Both the position numbers and the translations under genes were made by a program. The notes under the pieces are model-generated. The model worked only from the letters and a program-made list of their open reading frames with translations, searched no databases and was not told the DNA's origin. From NCBI RefSeq assembly GCF_014109825.1, contig NZ_CP059576.1:3393501-3457500 (forward strand): DNA of 64,000 bases, read 5' to 3'. The stretch's first letter is position 1; each line of letters opens with the position of its first letter. Positions 37,331-46,822 of the stretch are shown here, piece after piece. Source of the DNA: Legionella sp. PC997 (GTDB lineage Bacteria > Pseudomonadota > Gammaproteobacteria > Legionellales > Legionellaceae).

Positions 37331-37519
37331 TTTTTATAATGGGCTCTTTATTCGGGTGACTAATGAACCTTTTTTCGATTTATCTCAGCTATAAATAAAA
37401 ATTCTTTACTAATTTGCGTTTTCTTGAATTAATAAATAATTAATAAAATATTCCTGATAAATTCTAGTGGTTTGAAATCAGAATAGAACCGATTCTCTCT
37501 TTGCAATTTTGGAGTCTTT

Positions 37520-38500
37520 ATGTTCACTCGGCGGATGATGATAATTTTAGGATTCTTGTTTTGCACCCTAGCTTTCGGAGATAAAGTGCCTCCTATTGCT
37601 GCGAAAATAAATCAGGTTATTTATATCACTTTGGACGGTGTTCGCTGGCAAGATATTTATAATAATCAGCAATATTTGCCAAAATTTTGGCAAAAACATG
37701 CGAACAAAATTATGTTTTATGGAAACCCTAGGGATAATAAACCTATGTACACCGCTTCAGTACCGATAAGTCTTCCTTCATATCAAAGTCAAATGGCAGG
37801 GGCGGTTCAAGTCTGCGCAGATAATAAGTGCGGTAGAATTAAAGTTGAAACTTTGCCAGAAGCTATTATTCAGCAATTGCATCTACCTAAAAAGGATGTG
37901 GCAACTTTTTCTTCTTGGCCTGAGATTAAATATGCCGTGGAGCACATTCCCGGGACAACATACAATAATAATGGAAATGAATCAGTCTATGATCCTAACC
38001 ATTTAAAACCCGATCAAGTAATGAAGGAATTGAACCAAAAACAACTTGAGGATCACCCTAAAGGCAATGATCGTTATGATCGCTACACGTTTGCCCAAGC
38101 ATGGCATTATTTTATTACCTATCAACCTCGCTTTTTATGGATATCATTAAATGATGCCGATGAGGCGGCCCACGTCAATGATAGAACAGCCTATTACAAG
38201 GTATTGTCCTTTTATGATGGAGTACTCGATGAAATTTTGAGCTATTTAAAAAGTAAGGGGATAGACAAACAAACCCTGGTCATAATAACTACGGATCATG
38301 GTCGCGGGGATGGGAGCAATTGGGTACATCATGGCCCGGAATATCCCGAATCTAAGAAAATATGGGCCTTTGTGATGAACGGACAATTGGCCCGTGCTGC
38401 TGAAGATAAACAGAATAATCGCTATAGTTTATTGTCTATCCGTCCAACTATCGAAAAGGCATTAGGTTTAGAAACCCATAATGAAACAGTAAGCCACTGA
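37520..38500 (+). CDS. Alkaline-phosphatase-superfamily phosphodiesterase/phosphatase
   Basis: 326 residues with a signal peptide (MFTRRMMIILGFLFCTLAFG). Metal-site motifs fit the alkaline phosphatase superfamily: VIYITLDGVRWQD (Asp), PISLPSYQSQMAG (Ser nucleophile), SLNDADEAAHVND (Asp/His), ITTDHGRGDG (Asp-His) and WVHHGPEYP (His). It should act in the periplasm on a phosphodiester or phosphonate-like substrate. GGAG precedes the ATG. Substrate undefined. Confidence 0.82.
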   Translation: MFTRRMMIILGFLFCTLAFGDKVPPIAAKINQVIYITLDGVRWQDIYNNQQYLPKFWQKHANKIMFYGNPRDNKPMYTASVPISLPSYQSQMAGAVQVCADNKCGRIKVETLPEAIIQQLHLPKKDVATFSSWPEIKYAVEHIPGTTYNNNGNESVYDPNHLKPDQVMKELNQKQLEDHPKGNDRYDRYTFAQAWHYFITYQPRFLWISLNDADEAAHVNDRTAYYKVLSFYDGVLDEILSYLKSKGIDKQTLVIITTDHGRGDGSNWVHHGPEYPESKKIWAFVMNGQLARAAEDKQNNRYSLLSIRPTIEKALGLETHNETVSH

Positions 38501-38557
38501 TTTATATTAATTTGAATAATCAGCTATATTTAAAGTACATCATCAAAAGGAACTGAT

Positions 38558-39118
38558 ATGGAACCTACGAATATTGATACGCTTCATCCCGATACAAAAA
38601 TCATCCAACGCCATAGGGGATGGTTTCTAGGTTTTGGAATTTTACTCTTGATTTTTGGGATTATTGGCTTGGGAATGGACATCTTTTTAACCATAGTCAG
38701 CATGTATTTTTTTGCCGCCTTACTTTTAATTTCAGGATTATCGCACTTTGCTGATGCATTTAAACATAAAGAATGGAAAGGTACGGTTTGGCAAATTCTC
38801 GTAGCAATACTCTACATAATTGGTGCCGTTATTGTTTTATATGATCCTTTATTAGCATCAACTATCATTACAGCATTACTGGCATGGACGCTTATTGTTA
38901 TTGGTATTGTTCGCATTAGCATGGCCATATCCTTACGAAATACGCATGGCTGGGGTTGGATCTTATTTGCTGGAATATGCTCCTTAATACTCGGTATTAT
39001 GATTCTATCGCACTGGCCAATGAGTGGCTTATGGGTCATTGGGTTGTTGATTGCGATTGATATGATCATCAGTGGTTGGACTTACATCCTGATAGCAATC
39101 TCCCTACGTAAGGCATAG
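38558..39118 (+). CDS. HdeD-like DUF308 membrane protein
   Basis: 186 residues with six hydrophobic segments spaced as in HdeD (YFFAALLLISGLSHF, LVAILYIIGAVIVLYDP, ITALLAWTLIVIGIVRI). HdeD helps acid resistance at high cell density in E. coli; the role in this organism is untested. AAAAGGA precedes the ATG; the gene follows the phosphatase by 57 bases. Confidence 0.85.
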   Translation: MEPTNIDTLHPDTKIIQRHRGWFLGFGILLLIFGIIGLGMDIFLTIVSMYFFAALLLISGLSHFADAFKHKEWKGTVWQILVAILYIIGAVIVLYDPLLASTIITALLAWTLIVIGIVRISMAISLRNTHGWGWILFAGICSLILGIMILSHWPMSGLWVIGLLIAIDMIISGWTYILIAISLRKA

Positions 39119-39345
39119 CCAGGATCTATCTCGCAGACATCGTAAGGAATTAATTCCCGCATCCGCGGGAAGAACCTTATAAGCAAGGACACGGTGCCTA
39201 AAAGAAAGTAACGAGCCCCCAGATTGTGATCCAACCTTTTTACCCGCAACGCTCAAAGCATCCTAAAATAGAAATACTCTTTCTTTAATTTCTGCTATTC
39301 TTCTTTTAGTTATATAAATATTAAATTTTCAAGGAATGAATAATT

Positions 39346-39795
39346 ATGAAAACTCTACCTATAGTTGCTGCTCTTTTGACAACTTCCTCACTAAGTTTTG
39401 CTGCATCTATTTCCTCTATGAGTAAAGCGGAAGTGACGGAAGCCATTACTGATAAAACGATCACCACAATATCAGCTGCTACCCTAAATGATAAATTACT
39501 CGCCAATAGTTTTACCGGCTACTATGGTAAAGACGGTAAGATGATGGGGGCATTTGCGAAACCAACCGAGGGAGCTCCCCAAAACGATAAAGGAACCTGG
39601 CTTGTAAAAGAGGACGGCAGCGTTTGCATGACTTGGGAACACTGGTTTAATGGAAAGGAAGATTGCGTTTATTTTTATAAGCTTAATAATGGATTACTGG
39701 TTGTAGGAGCGAACCAAAATTTTGAGAGTGTGATCTTAAATTCTGATATTAAATCAGGTAATCAAACTGCAACCCCTCCTCAAACCAATCAATAA
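39346..39795 (+). CDS. DUF995-like periplasmic protein
   Basis: 149 residues with a signal peptide (MKTLPIVAALLTTSSLSFA). The segment DKGTWLVKEDGSVCMTWEHWF...DCVYFYKLN matches the pattern of DUF995 proteins (G-x-W...G-x-x-C-x-x-W...C), with a likely Cys-Cys disulfide. Function is not known. AAGGA lies upstream. Confidence 0.7.
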   Translation: MKTLPIVAALLTTSSLSFAASISSMSKAEVTEAITDKTITTISAATLNDKLLANSFTGYYGKDGKMMGAFAKPTEGAPQNDKGTWLVKEDGSVCMTWEHWFNGKEDCVYFYKLNNGLLVVGANQNFESVILNSDIKSGNQTATPPQTNQ

Positions 39796-39802
39796 TTATA
39801 TT

Positions 39803-39833
39803 CTCTGATTGCGCTCTTTAGCAGCAATCAGAG
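39803..39833. terminator. Hairpin after DUF995-like gene
   Basis: CTCTGATTGC and GCAATCAGAG form a 10-bp stem eight bases past the stop, with an 11-base loop. No T-tract, so termination is plausible but not certain. Confidence 0.6.
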
Positions 39834-39999
39834 AGTCGATACTCATTTCCAATATTTCAATGCCAAAATTGTGTGGATATATTTACTAATTGCTGCAATT
39901 TATTTAGCCCCGCTAAATCTGGGTTCTGCCATCAAAATTTCTTGATAAGAGCTAAAAAATAATGTAAAAGGCCACCATATTGAATAATTAGGAAAGAAC

Positions 40000-40503
40000 G
40001 TGTTAAAAAAAATTTCTATAGGTTATTTGACTGGTTCACAAAAAGCTACCGAGAATCATCTATTATCAGATACGCTGGTACCAAAGACTCCCTTTACATG
40101 GGGACAAATGTTTTTTAAGCCTTACGAGTCGACCACAGAATATATTTATTGCGCTCGTCATACATTCATTTCTGCTGCTTTCCTTGGTTTGATTATTTTT
40201 GATCCTATGCGAGCAGTAGAAATTCCTTTGATAGTGTTGGGTGGGGTTGCGATATTATTTGGGGTAGAGACTGCTGGTAAAGCGATGGGTTCGAAGCAAA
40301 TATCCTCATGGGCTTTTGAAGCAACAAATAATATAGTTCAACTTTTTTGCCAGGCCTTAATCGATCTTATTTTACTACCCGTATCTGCTATGGCTATGTT
40401 GACCCGGGTAGCTTCTACCGCTTTAAAAGAAAGAGGGATTTATGACTATGATGCCTCCTCATCGCAACCAGTAGAACATGCGATGGACCCGTTAACCCCC
40501 TAA
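40000..40503 (+). CDS. Hypothetical membrane protein
   Basis: 167 residues from a GTG preceded by AGGAAAG. Two or three hydrophobic segments (ISAAFLGLIIFDPM, IPLIVLGGVAILFG, LIDLILLPVSAMAML) with a polar, Asp/Ser-rich tail. No family recognised. Confidence 0.6.
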   Translation: MLKKISIGYLTGSQKATENHLLSDTLVPKTPFTWGQMFFKPYESTTEYIYCARHTFISAAFLGLIIFDPMRAVEIPLIVLGGVAILFGVETAGKAMGSKQISSWAFEATNNIVQLFCQALIDLILLPVSAMAMLTRVASTALKERGIYDYDASSSQPVEHAMDPLTP

Positions 40504-40526
40504 ATTTATGCTTTATAGAGTAGATA

Positions 40527-40564
40527 AGCAACGGTCTTAAATTGTTCATTCAATGCCGTTGCTT
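40527..40564. terminator. Hairpin between convergent membrane-protein and permease genes
   Basis: AAGCAACGG and CCGTTGCTT form a 9-bp stem around a 20-base loop in the short space between convergent genes; a likely shared terminator. Confidence 0.6.
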
Positions 40565-40586
40565 CAGCATAATAGACTGACTCAAA

Positions 40587-41873
40587 TTATAGAAATAAAC
40601 TATATACAATCAGAAATAAAACTTGTGCTGCAGTAACGGTTAATCCATTTTGTATCATTGCTTTGACATTTTCGCTTCCAGCAAAACCCATCGCAGCAAA
40701 CATATTCGCCCCCGGATAAGCATAATTTGTAACACGGGTAGCAAAGATCATGCATAAAGCGAATGCGATCATGGGCAATTGCATTTGCAGCACACTTGGA
40801 TAAAAGAGCTGATGCAACATTTTAATCGTTGCTTCCGCGGCCCCAGGCATGCCAAATGCACCGGTAAAGCCAATTAACATCGATAATATCGGCTTACCCC
40901 CTACATTAATTAAAGGAGTTAATAGTTCGGTTAAAGCACTAAATCCTCCTGCTTGATGAATTAAAACCATAAAAGGATCGAATAAAATAAATAAAAAGAA
41001 AAGATGTAAACTTTTACGCATTCCCTCAACGAATAACCTAAAAATTTGATTTAAGCTTAATTTGCTCACCAATCCTGTACTAAGCCCTAGAAATAACATA
41101 ACAAAAATAACATAAGAAGTTTTCGCATGCGAAAATAGGCCATAACTCAAGCAAGCCATAAACGAAATCAAAAACAGTAGGGTAGTGCGCTTTTGTTGTT
41201 TACTGGGCACAAATGGCTCTGAAGTGTCCTCATCTTCGCAAGATTCATGCGCATACTTTTGTTGTAATCGATTCGCCATAACCCAGGTCGTAATTAAAGT
41301 AACCAGGGCCACCGGAAGAGATGCATAAAGCAGGACCGTCTGGTAATTTAGTCCTGTAACGCCCAATAAAGCCACGACTGGGGGGGCAAAAGGGCCAAGA
41401 ATTAAAGCTTCCTCCGCTGAAGCCTGCATTAATACCGCCAAACTCGGTCGCGATAGTCCTACAGACCCAGCAATCGGACGTAAGCTGGGTGCTAAAATTG
41501 CCAATCCGCCCGCTAAAGTGCCCAGCAAACCTACAATAATAAAAGAAGAAAGCACAATGCCAATTTTAGCGCGTCGTTGGGTATTAATTCCAATCCCATA
41601 CACAATTTGATGCACCAAAGTATGACTGACCTGGGTATGCGTTAAGAGCTCGCCCAATCCATGACCTAACATGATAATAAAACCCACTAAGGCCATGAAG
41701 GAGCCTAAAGCATTCGCCATAGAATTTCCAATGTCGATGGGGCTACTTAGATTCCACAAATAACCCAGTCCGACACAAATTGCAGTCGCTATTAAAGCAT
41801 CGACATTGCGAAATAATAGTACCGCATAAAGAACAATAATGCTTAAACTGGCCAGCTGAATGTAAAATAACAT
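40587..41873 (-). CDS. Ion-transporter-superfamily permease, likely dipeptide- or anion-linked
   Basis: 428 residues with about 11-12 membrane segments and the repeated hairpin layout of GntP/DcuC-type carriers (GGLAILAPSLRPIAG, GMPGAAEATIKM). Its start overlaps the epimerase stop by one base (TAATG), implying translational coupling. The pair suggests uptake of murein-derived dipeptides or of a compound the epimerase uses (inference). No ATPase is adjacent, so it should be a secondary transporter. Confidence 0.75.
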   Translation of the reverse strand: MLFYIQLASLSIIVLYAVLLFRNVDALIATAICVGLGYLWNLSSPIDIGNSMANALGSFMALVGFIIMLGHGLGELLTHTQVSHTLVHQIVYGIGINTQRRAKIGIVLSSFIIVGLLGTLAGGLAILAPSLRPIAGSVGLSRPSLAVLMQASAEEALILGPFAPPVVALLGVTGLNYQTVLLYASLPVALVTLITTWVMANRLQQKYAHESCEDEDTSEPFVPSKQQKRTTLLFLISFMACLSYGLFSHAKTSYVIFVMLFLGLSTGLVSKLSLNQIFRLFVEGMRKSLHLFFLFILFDPFMVLIHQAGGFSALTELLTPLINVGGKPILSMLIGFTGAFGMPGAAEATIKMLHQLFYPSVLQMQLPMIAFALCMIFATRVTNYAYPGANMFAAMGFAGSENVKAMIQNGLTVTAAQVLFLIVYSLFL

Positions 41874-42976
41874 TATTGGATCATCCCAATCTGATTTAAT
41901 CCTTGGGTAATTCCTTCAATCCCCAAACCCGGCTTGTCTGACAAAATAATCTTACTGCCAATGCGTTGCGCTCCGCCAAGTACATAGTTGTCACGAATTA
42001 AATAAATAGGATCTAGGTCCGCATAGAGGATATCCGGCTTACTTAGAGCAAAACTCGCTATTGCAGCGATGCCAATGGGTGATTCCAGCATACAACCGAC
42101 CATGATGTTCATGTGTGCTGTTTTAGCAATATTATAAATTGATTGCGCATTCTTAAGGCCACCTGATTTCATCAGCTTAATATTAACCCCATCACAGGCA
42201 TTAATTTTTGCAAGATTCAGCGTATCTTCAGGAGAAAAACATGCCTCGTCGGCAATGATAAGACAATCAACCTGTTCACTAATCGCCTTTAAGTGCGCGA
42301 GATCTTGAGCATGAATAGGTTGTTCGACCAAGGGGATATTCAAATGTTGTTGTTTTAAAGAATTAATAACCATTAACGCATCTTCATAAGACCAGCCCTG
42401 ATTGGCATCGACAAGTAACGTGATTGAATGACCTACCGCTTGGCGAATTGTACGGACGCGTTCAATGTCTTCAATTGGATTTACTCCTAATTTAATTTTT
42501 ATAGTTTGATGCCCTTGCTGAACGAGCACAAGCGCATCCTGCACCATAGCGTCAATCTCTTTAAGGCTTATTGTAATACACGAGCTAATGCTATTCGTAG
42601 TACCACCCAATAATTTATAAAGGGGTAAACCTCTATGTTGGGCAAATAAATCATGCAATGCAATATCCATGGCAGCTTTCGCAGAAGTATTGCCGGCTAT
42701 GGATTGATTATTCAATTGGAGTAATAAATTTAATTCAGCAATATTTCGCCCAATTAACTGGGGGCCGAGGATGGTTTTAATAGCAATGATAATCGATTCG
42801 GTACTGTCGCCAGTAATTGCTGGAGTTGACGCGGCGGAACCATAGCCCCAATGACCACTGTCTGTTTTTATCATTACCACTACATCTTCAACACATTCGG
42901 TACGTCTTACGGCAGTTATAAAGGGGCGAATTAAGGGAATGGTTAATTGCGCAATATGAATCTCCGTAATCTTCAT
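41873..42976 (-). CDS. L-Ala-D/L-Glu (dipeptide) epimerase, enolase superfamily
   Basis: 367 residues from ATG 42976, which has AAAAGGTG upstream; the ATG at 43003 lacks a site. Catalytic residues match the muconate-lactonizing/dipeptide-epimerase subgroup: Lys160-x-Lys162 (TIKIKLGV), Asp190 (LVDANQGW), Glu218 (LVEQPI), Asp243 (IIADEACFS), Lys267 (GVNIKLMKSGG). The positions are one less than in the B. subtilis enzyme (K162, D191, E219, D244, K268, by recall). It interconverts L-Ala-D-Glu and L-Ala-L-Glu in murein peptide recycling, though related enzymes use other dipeptides. Confidence 0.85.
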   Translation of the reverse strand: MKITEIHIAQLTIPLIRPFITAVRRTECVEDVVVMIKTDSGHWGYGSAASTPAITGDSTESIIIAIKTILGPQLIGRNIAELNLLLQLNNQSIAGNTSAKAAMDIALHDLFAQHRGLPLYKLLGGTTNSISSCITISLKEIDAMVQDALVLVQQGHQTIKIKLGVNPIEDIERVRTIRQAVGHSITLLVDANQGWSYEDALMVINSLKQQHLNIPLVEQPIHAQDLAHLKAISEQVDCLIIADEACFSPEDTLNLAKINACDGVNIKLMKSGGLKNAQSIYNIAKTAHMNIMVGCMLESPIGIAAIASFALSKPDILYADLDPIYLIRDNYVLGGAQRIGSKIILSDKPGLGIEGITQGLNQIGMIQ

Positions 42977-43180
42977 CGAAGCACCTTTTTTGTGTGGGTC
43001 CATTTATAAGACATAGGGAATACCTTGTTTAATAACCTAGAATGAGTAATAAGTGTATATCGTCACATCATAACTTAATTATGGGTTTTGGAGACAAATA
43101 ATTTGTAAGGTAAATCGCTATTGCTTTTTATGCATCAGATAGGTACCTTACTGTTTTTCATCTTTAATTCAGGAGCCCAT

Positions 43181-43888
43181 ATGAAATTCACCACTGCATT
43201 TAAGATGAGCTTTCTTTTTTTACTGATAAGCCTCTGCCTTTTTGAAGCACATGCTGTTCCTGTCGCACAATCTCCTAAAGAAGTTCGCATTCCTGAGTGC
43301 AAAGACATTCGCGTTCCTAACGCTGCAAACATACACATTAGTAATGAAGGAACTCTTTATCGTTTCCATTTTGCGCTTCCTGCTTGTGGGCATGCTTCCT
43401 ATCAAAATTACTATCCCACAGCCTACATCGTTCAAGAACTTGTGGAAGATTTTTATAAAAGCGGAACGGTTAAACTCACAGTAACCCAAGACCCGCCCTC
43501 TCAGCCTCTCGCAAAGGACACCTTCCTGCTTGAAGTAGAACAATCACTGTTTGGCGATCGTTTTGCTTTTCGAGAAGAAGTTCAGCTCGTTTATGAGCGT
43601 AACTACATCCATATGGTAAATCAATCTCACATCATCCCTGGCAGTGTTCGTAAAGCGTTAGAGCCCTATCAATTTTTACGTGATATTCAGTGGAAGAATG
43701 ATTGCCAACAAGAATCAGCAGGCTGGTGCTATACATGGAATGGATATTTTTCAATCACTTGGGAATGGGATGGCCATCAAAATATTGAGAAGATGAAAAA
43801 GGAGGTAATCCAGAACATTTTACCCCTAGCTTTTAGAGAAACTTATCTTCGGTACGAACGATACATCTATGAAGTAGCTAATCCTTAA
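43181..43888 (+). CDS. Secreted hypothetical protein
   Basis: 235 residues from the ATG at 43181, which has AGGAG five bases upstream; the frame is open further upstream to 43121 but that start is poor. Signal peptide MKFTTAFKMSFLFLLISLC. Four mature cysteines (PECKD, LPACGHA, NDCQQE, GWCYTW) suggest disulfides. No known domain. Confidence 0.7.
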   Translation: MKFTTAFKMSFLFLLISLCLFEAHAVPVAQSPKEVRIPECKDIRVPNAANIHISNEGTLYRFHFALPACGHASYQNYYPTAYIVQELVEDFYKSGTVKLTVTQDPPSQPLAKDTFLLEVEQSLFGDRFAFREEVQLVYERNYIHMVNQSHIIPGSVRKALEPYQFLRDIQWKNDCQQESAGWCYTWNGYFSITWEWDGHQNIEKMKKEVIQNILPLAFRETYLRYERYIYEVANP

Positions 43889-44109
43889 AGTAATTGAAAT
43901 AAAATATATAAACGAGAGGTGCAATAAGCAAAGCATGTACGGGGCAAGCAAGCACCTTTGTATCCTCCAAAAATTTGATTTCAAACCTTAATATTTGCAT
44001 ATTTATTTAACATTTTAATTGATTAATATCTGACCTCAAAATAAAATAAGTCTTCGATAGATATGGGTAGTTACCTGTACTTTCTATACTAAAAATACCA
44101 GAGGACTCT

Positions 44110-44940
44110 ATGCAAAGTCATATTGAAATTACAGCTTTAAATCGTGGTGAGTTATTAAATCTGGCGTTGAGTAAGCTTATTAAGTATAAAAATGAACATC
44201 TTGATGAAGTGAATAAAGAATATAACTTTCAGCACCTGCCTTATGAAATAGAAGACCTAGCGGATCTTGTTTTTTTAAGAAGACATAAACCGCTCAATGG
44301 CTTATTCCCTTCCTCCCATTATATTTGTCACGTCAACAAGATGATCAAAGGAGTAGAACAAAGACTTGCTCAGTTTGAAAAGAGTAAAGTGATGATTGAT
44401 CCAGTTATTGAGCAGTTGCAAGAAAAGTTAAATTTATCAATGAACGATGTGAATACCTTGAAAAAGCTCGTGTATATACCTCTTGATGACATGCCCTATG
44501 CTGAAGGTTTATCCTATGCAGCCTTGAATATCATTGAAGAACAAAACGTGCTTGAATGTGATTTGATTAAATCTAAGGTGGCTATCAAATTACTCGAACA
44601 TGCGTTAACCCTTTCTATTAGAGATGAATCCGCCGGACTTTCAAAACGCCCTGCATTTCTGCTGGCAGAAATTTATGCAAATGCAAGAAAAGAGGTAATA
44701 GGCCTCGTTGAATTTAATCCGGAAAAAGCTTTGTTCTATTTAAAGGAAGCATCGAAACATGGCTCCGAAACTGCGAAAAAATTACTGTCAGAAAAAAACC
44801 CAGTGATTGCTCTCTTAAAACAAAATGGGATGGATATTAATGAATCAAACGCTTTATGCCCACTTAGGATGTTTACCCACCCAGATAGTCCAATAACAAG
44901 TCCCCCTCTCGAATCAGCGAATACCACTTACCCTCAATAA
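44110..44940 (+). CDS. Hypothetical helical protein with Sel1/TPR-like C-terminal unit
   Basis: 276 residues, all helical, no signal peptide; GAGGA lies before the ATG. Near residue 200-230, FNPEKALFYLKEASKHGSET has the A-x3-L/Y-x3-A-x2-G pattern of a single Sel1-like repeat. The tail is Pro/Ser/Thr-rich (DSPITSPPLESANTTYPQ). A CTTAATATT half-site lies about 120 bases upstream. Possibly a translocated protein. Confidence 0.6.
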   Translation: MQSHIEITALNRGELLNLALSKLIKYKNEHLDEVNKEYNFQHLPYEIEDLADLVFLRRHKPLNGLFPSSHYICHVNKMIKGVEQRLAQFEKSKVMIDPVIEQLQEKLNLSMNDVNTLKKLVYIPLDDMPYAEGLSYAALNIIEEQNVLECDLIKSKVAIKLLEHALTLSIRDESAGLSKRPAFLLAEIYANARKEVIGLVEFNPEKALFYLKEASKHGSETAKKLLSEKNPVIALLKQNGMDINESNALCPLRMFTHPDSPITSPPLESANTTYPQ

Positions 44941-45326
44941 GATTAATGACATATGTTAAGAACGTAACCTCGTTGCAGCAACCAGGTTACACCCTAAACA
45001 TCTGCGTATGCTTGGGTATTTTCAGATTTTTTTTAGGGATTTAACAAGAGATTTAATAATTATGAACTAAAAGACACCCATCAAAATCAAAAAAGTATCT
45101 TCGGTTATGCCCCGTTTTTTATCAAAACATATCAATCAACTTATTGCAAAAATAATTGAGTTAGCAGGTAGGGTCCTGACTCAATCTCATTCTTCTCCCC
45201 ATAGTCTGTTCAAACTTAGCCTTTAAATGCTAAGACCAAAAATGCTTGAGGATCGTGTTTAAAATAATTTAATATCATCGAGGTCCTCAGCAATGCCTGT
45301 TGTGAGCTACTAAGTTAAGGAGCGTT
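44941..45326. other. Intergenic region upstream of plaB, 386 bases
   Basis: Contains the palindrome at 44964-44990, a second stem (ATTGAGT...ACTCAAT, 45155-45185) and the plaB leader with AAGGAG. No ORF is convincing. Its promoter was not identified. Confidence 0.5.
44964..44990. repeat. GTAACCTGGTTGC-family palindrome, copy 2
   Basis: GTAACCTCGTTGC and GCAACCAGGTTAC pair with one mismatch around a single A, 24 bases past the 276-residue gene. It is the best-preserved long copy of the family. Confidence 0.85.
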
Positions 45327-46751
45327 ATGATCGTTATTTTCGTCCATGGTTGGAGTGCCACGAATACCGATAGTTATGGGGAACTCCCTCAATGGCTTGA
45401 AAGTCAGAGCAAGAATCAAACACTGAATATTCGAGTGGGCAATATTTATCTCGGCCGTTATATCAGTTTTGACGATTCAATAACGGTTGACGATATAGCA
45501 CGTGCATTTGATCAAGCCTTACGTGATGAAATTGCGGATAAGCTTGGCGATGGAGAACGTTTTGCGTGTATCACCCATTCAACTGGTGGGCCCATTGTTC
45601 GGAAATGGATGGATTTGTATTTTAAGAATAATCTTGAAAAATGCCCATTAAGCCATCTTATCATGCTCGCCCCCTCCAACCACGGATCTGCCCTTGCCCA
45701 ACTTGGTAAATCCCGTTTAGGCCGCATTAAAAGTTTTTTTGAAGGTGTTGAACCAGGACAGCAAGTCCTTGACTGGCTTGAGCTCGGAAGCGATATGAGC
45801 TGGCAACTCAATGAAAGTTGGCTTGATTATGAATGCACTGCTCATGGAATCTATTCCTTTGTACTTACGGGCCAGAAAATTGATCGGCAACTTTATGATG
45901 CACTAAACTCCTACACGGGAGAAGCTGGCTCTGATGGGATAGTACGCGTAGCGGCTACAAATATGAATTATAGCTTGTTGAAATTACATCAGGAGGGAAA
46001 TAATGGGGAAAATCTTGTTGTCTCCAAAATGATACGCTCAAAACCAATGGCATTTGGGGTTCTGCCTCGGCTTGCGCATTCCGGAAAAAATATGGGAATC
46101 ATTCGAAGTGTTACTCTGGCTAATGCAGCAACCCACCCTACAGCAATATGGGTCCTGCGTTGTCTGCAAGTAAAAAATACCGCTGCCTATAATGCAATAG
46201 CAATAGAGCTCGATAAACTTACTAAAGAAACTCAGAATAATGAGCACATCGAAATGGTGAGCACACTTATCTTTAAGCGTGAGTACATCACCAATCGCTA
46301 CTCTATGATTGTTTTTCGACTTATTGATGACCGAGGCAATCACCTTGCCGATTATGATCTTTTTTTAACTGCTGGACCAAAATATAGCGAACAGGCGCTT
46401 CCTCAAGGGTTCTTCGTAGATCGCCAGAGAAACCTAAATAATCGAGGAAAACTGACCTATTTTCTTGACTACGATATTATGGAAGCCGGGATTAATACAC
46501 CCCAAATGCAAGGTCATCTTGGATTCCGGATTAGGGCTTACCCAGAGTCAAGTGCCCAAGCCCTTGCCTATTATAAAGTACTTGATTTTCATTCCTCGCT
46601 TGCGGATATGAACCAAATCATCCATCCCAACGAAACCGTAATGGTTGAGATCATGCTTCAGCGACGCGTAGATAAAGCAGTTTTTCGTATTACTAATAAT
46701 CTAACTCCAGCAAAAATTAGTGGGAAACCTACTGGTGAAAAAGTAGATTAG
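45327..46751 (+). CDS. plaB: Cell-associated phospholipase A/lysophospholipase A PlaB
   Basis: 474 residues, the length of Legionella PlaB. It begins MIVIFVHGWSATNTDSYGEL, an alpha/beta-hydrolase oxyanion motif. The nucleophile is Ser85 in CITHSTGGP, with Asp203 (GSDGIV) and His251 (RLAHSG), the positions published for L. pneumophila PlaB. The C-terminal ~150 residues are strand-rich and family-specific. PlaB is the major cell-associated phospholipase A and lysophospholipase, and supports virulence. No signal peptide. AAGGAG lies five bases before the ATG. Family identity is very likely from the exact catalytic spacing. Confidence 0.93.
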   Translation: MIVIFVHGWSATNTDSYGELPQWLESQSKNQTLNIRVGNIYLGRYISFDDSITVDDIARAFDQALRDEIADKLGDGERFACITHSTGGPIVRKWMDLYFKNNLEKCPLSHLIMLAPSNHGSALAQLGKSRLGRIKSFFEGVEPGQQVLDWLELGSDMSWQLNESWLDYECTAHGIYSFVLTGQKIDRQLYDALNSYTGEAGSDGIVRVAATNMNYSLLKLHQEGNNGENLVVSKMIRSKPMAFGVLPRLAHSGKNMGIIRSVTLANAATHPTAIWVLRCLQVKNTAAYNAIAIELDKLTKETQNNEHIEMVSTLIFKREYITNRYSMIVFRLIDDRGNHLADYDLFLTAGPKYSEQALPQGFFVDRQRNLNNRGKLTYFLDYDIMEAGINTPQMQGHLGFRIRAYPESSAQALAYYKVLDFHSSLADMNQIIHPNETVMVEIMLQRRVDKAVFRITNNLTPAKISGKPTGEKVD

Positions 46752-46791
46752 GTTTTTCTGCATTTGCAAACGCACCTATGAACTTGAAAAC

Positions 46792-46811
46792 CCTGGTTGC
46801 TCTGCACCAGG
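46792..46811. repeat. GTAACCTGGTTGC-family palindrome, copy 3
   Basis: CCTGGTTGC and GCACCAGG form a short stem, followed by CTACGCTTTAATT, between convergent plaB and the 428-residue effector-like gene. A compact shared terminator is likely. Confidence 0.7.
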
Positions 46812-46822
46812 CTACGCTTTAA

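Noticed and set aside
43220..43543. 107-residue antisense ORF in the secreted hypothetical gene
   Set aside because: Lies fully inside a gene that has a signal peptide and strong ribosome-binding site; low-complexity translation.
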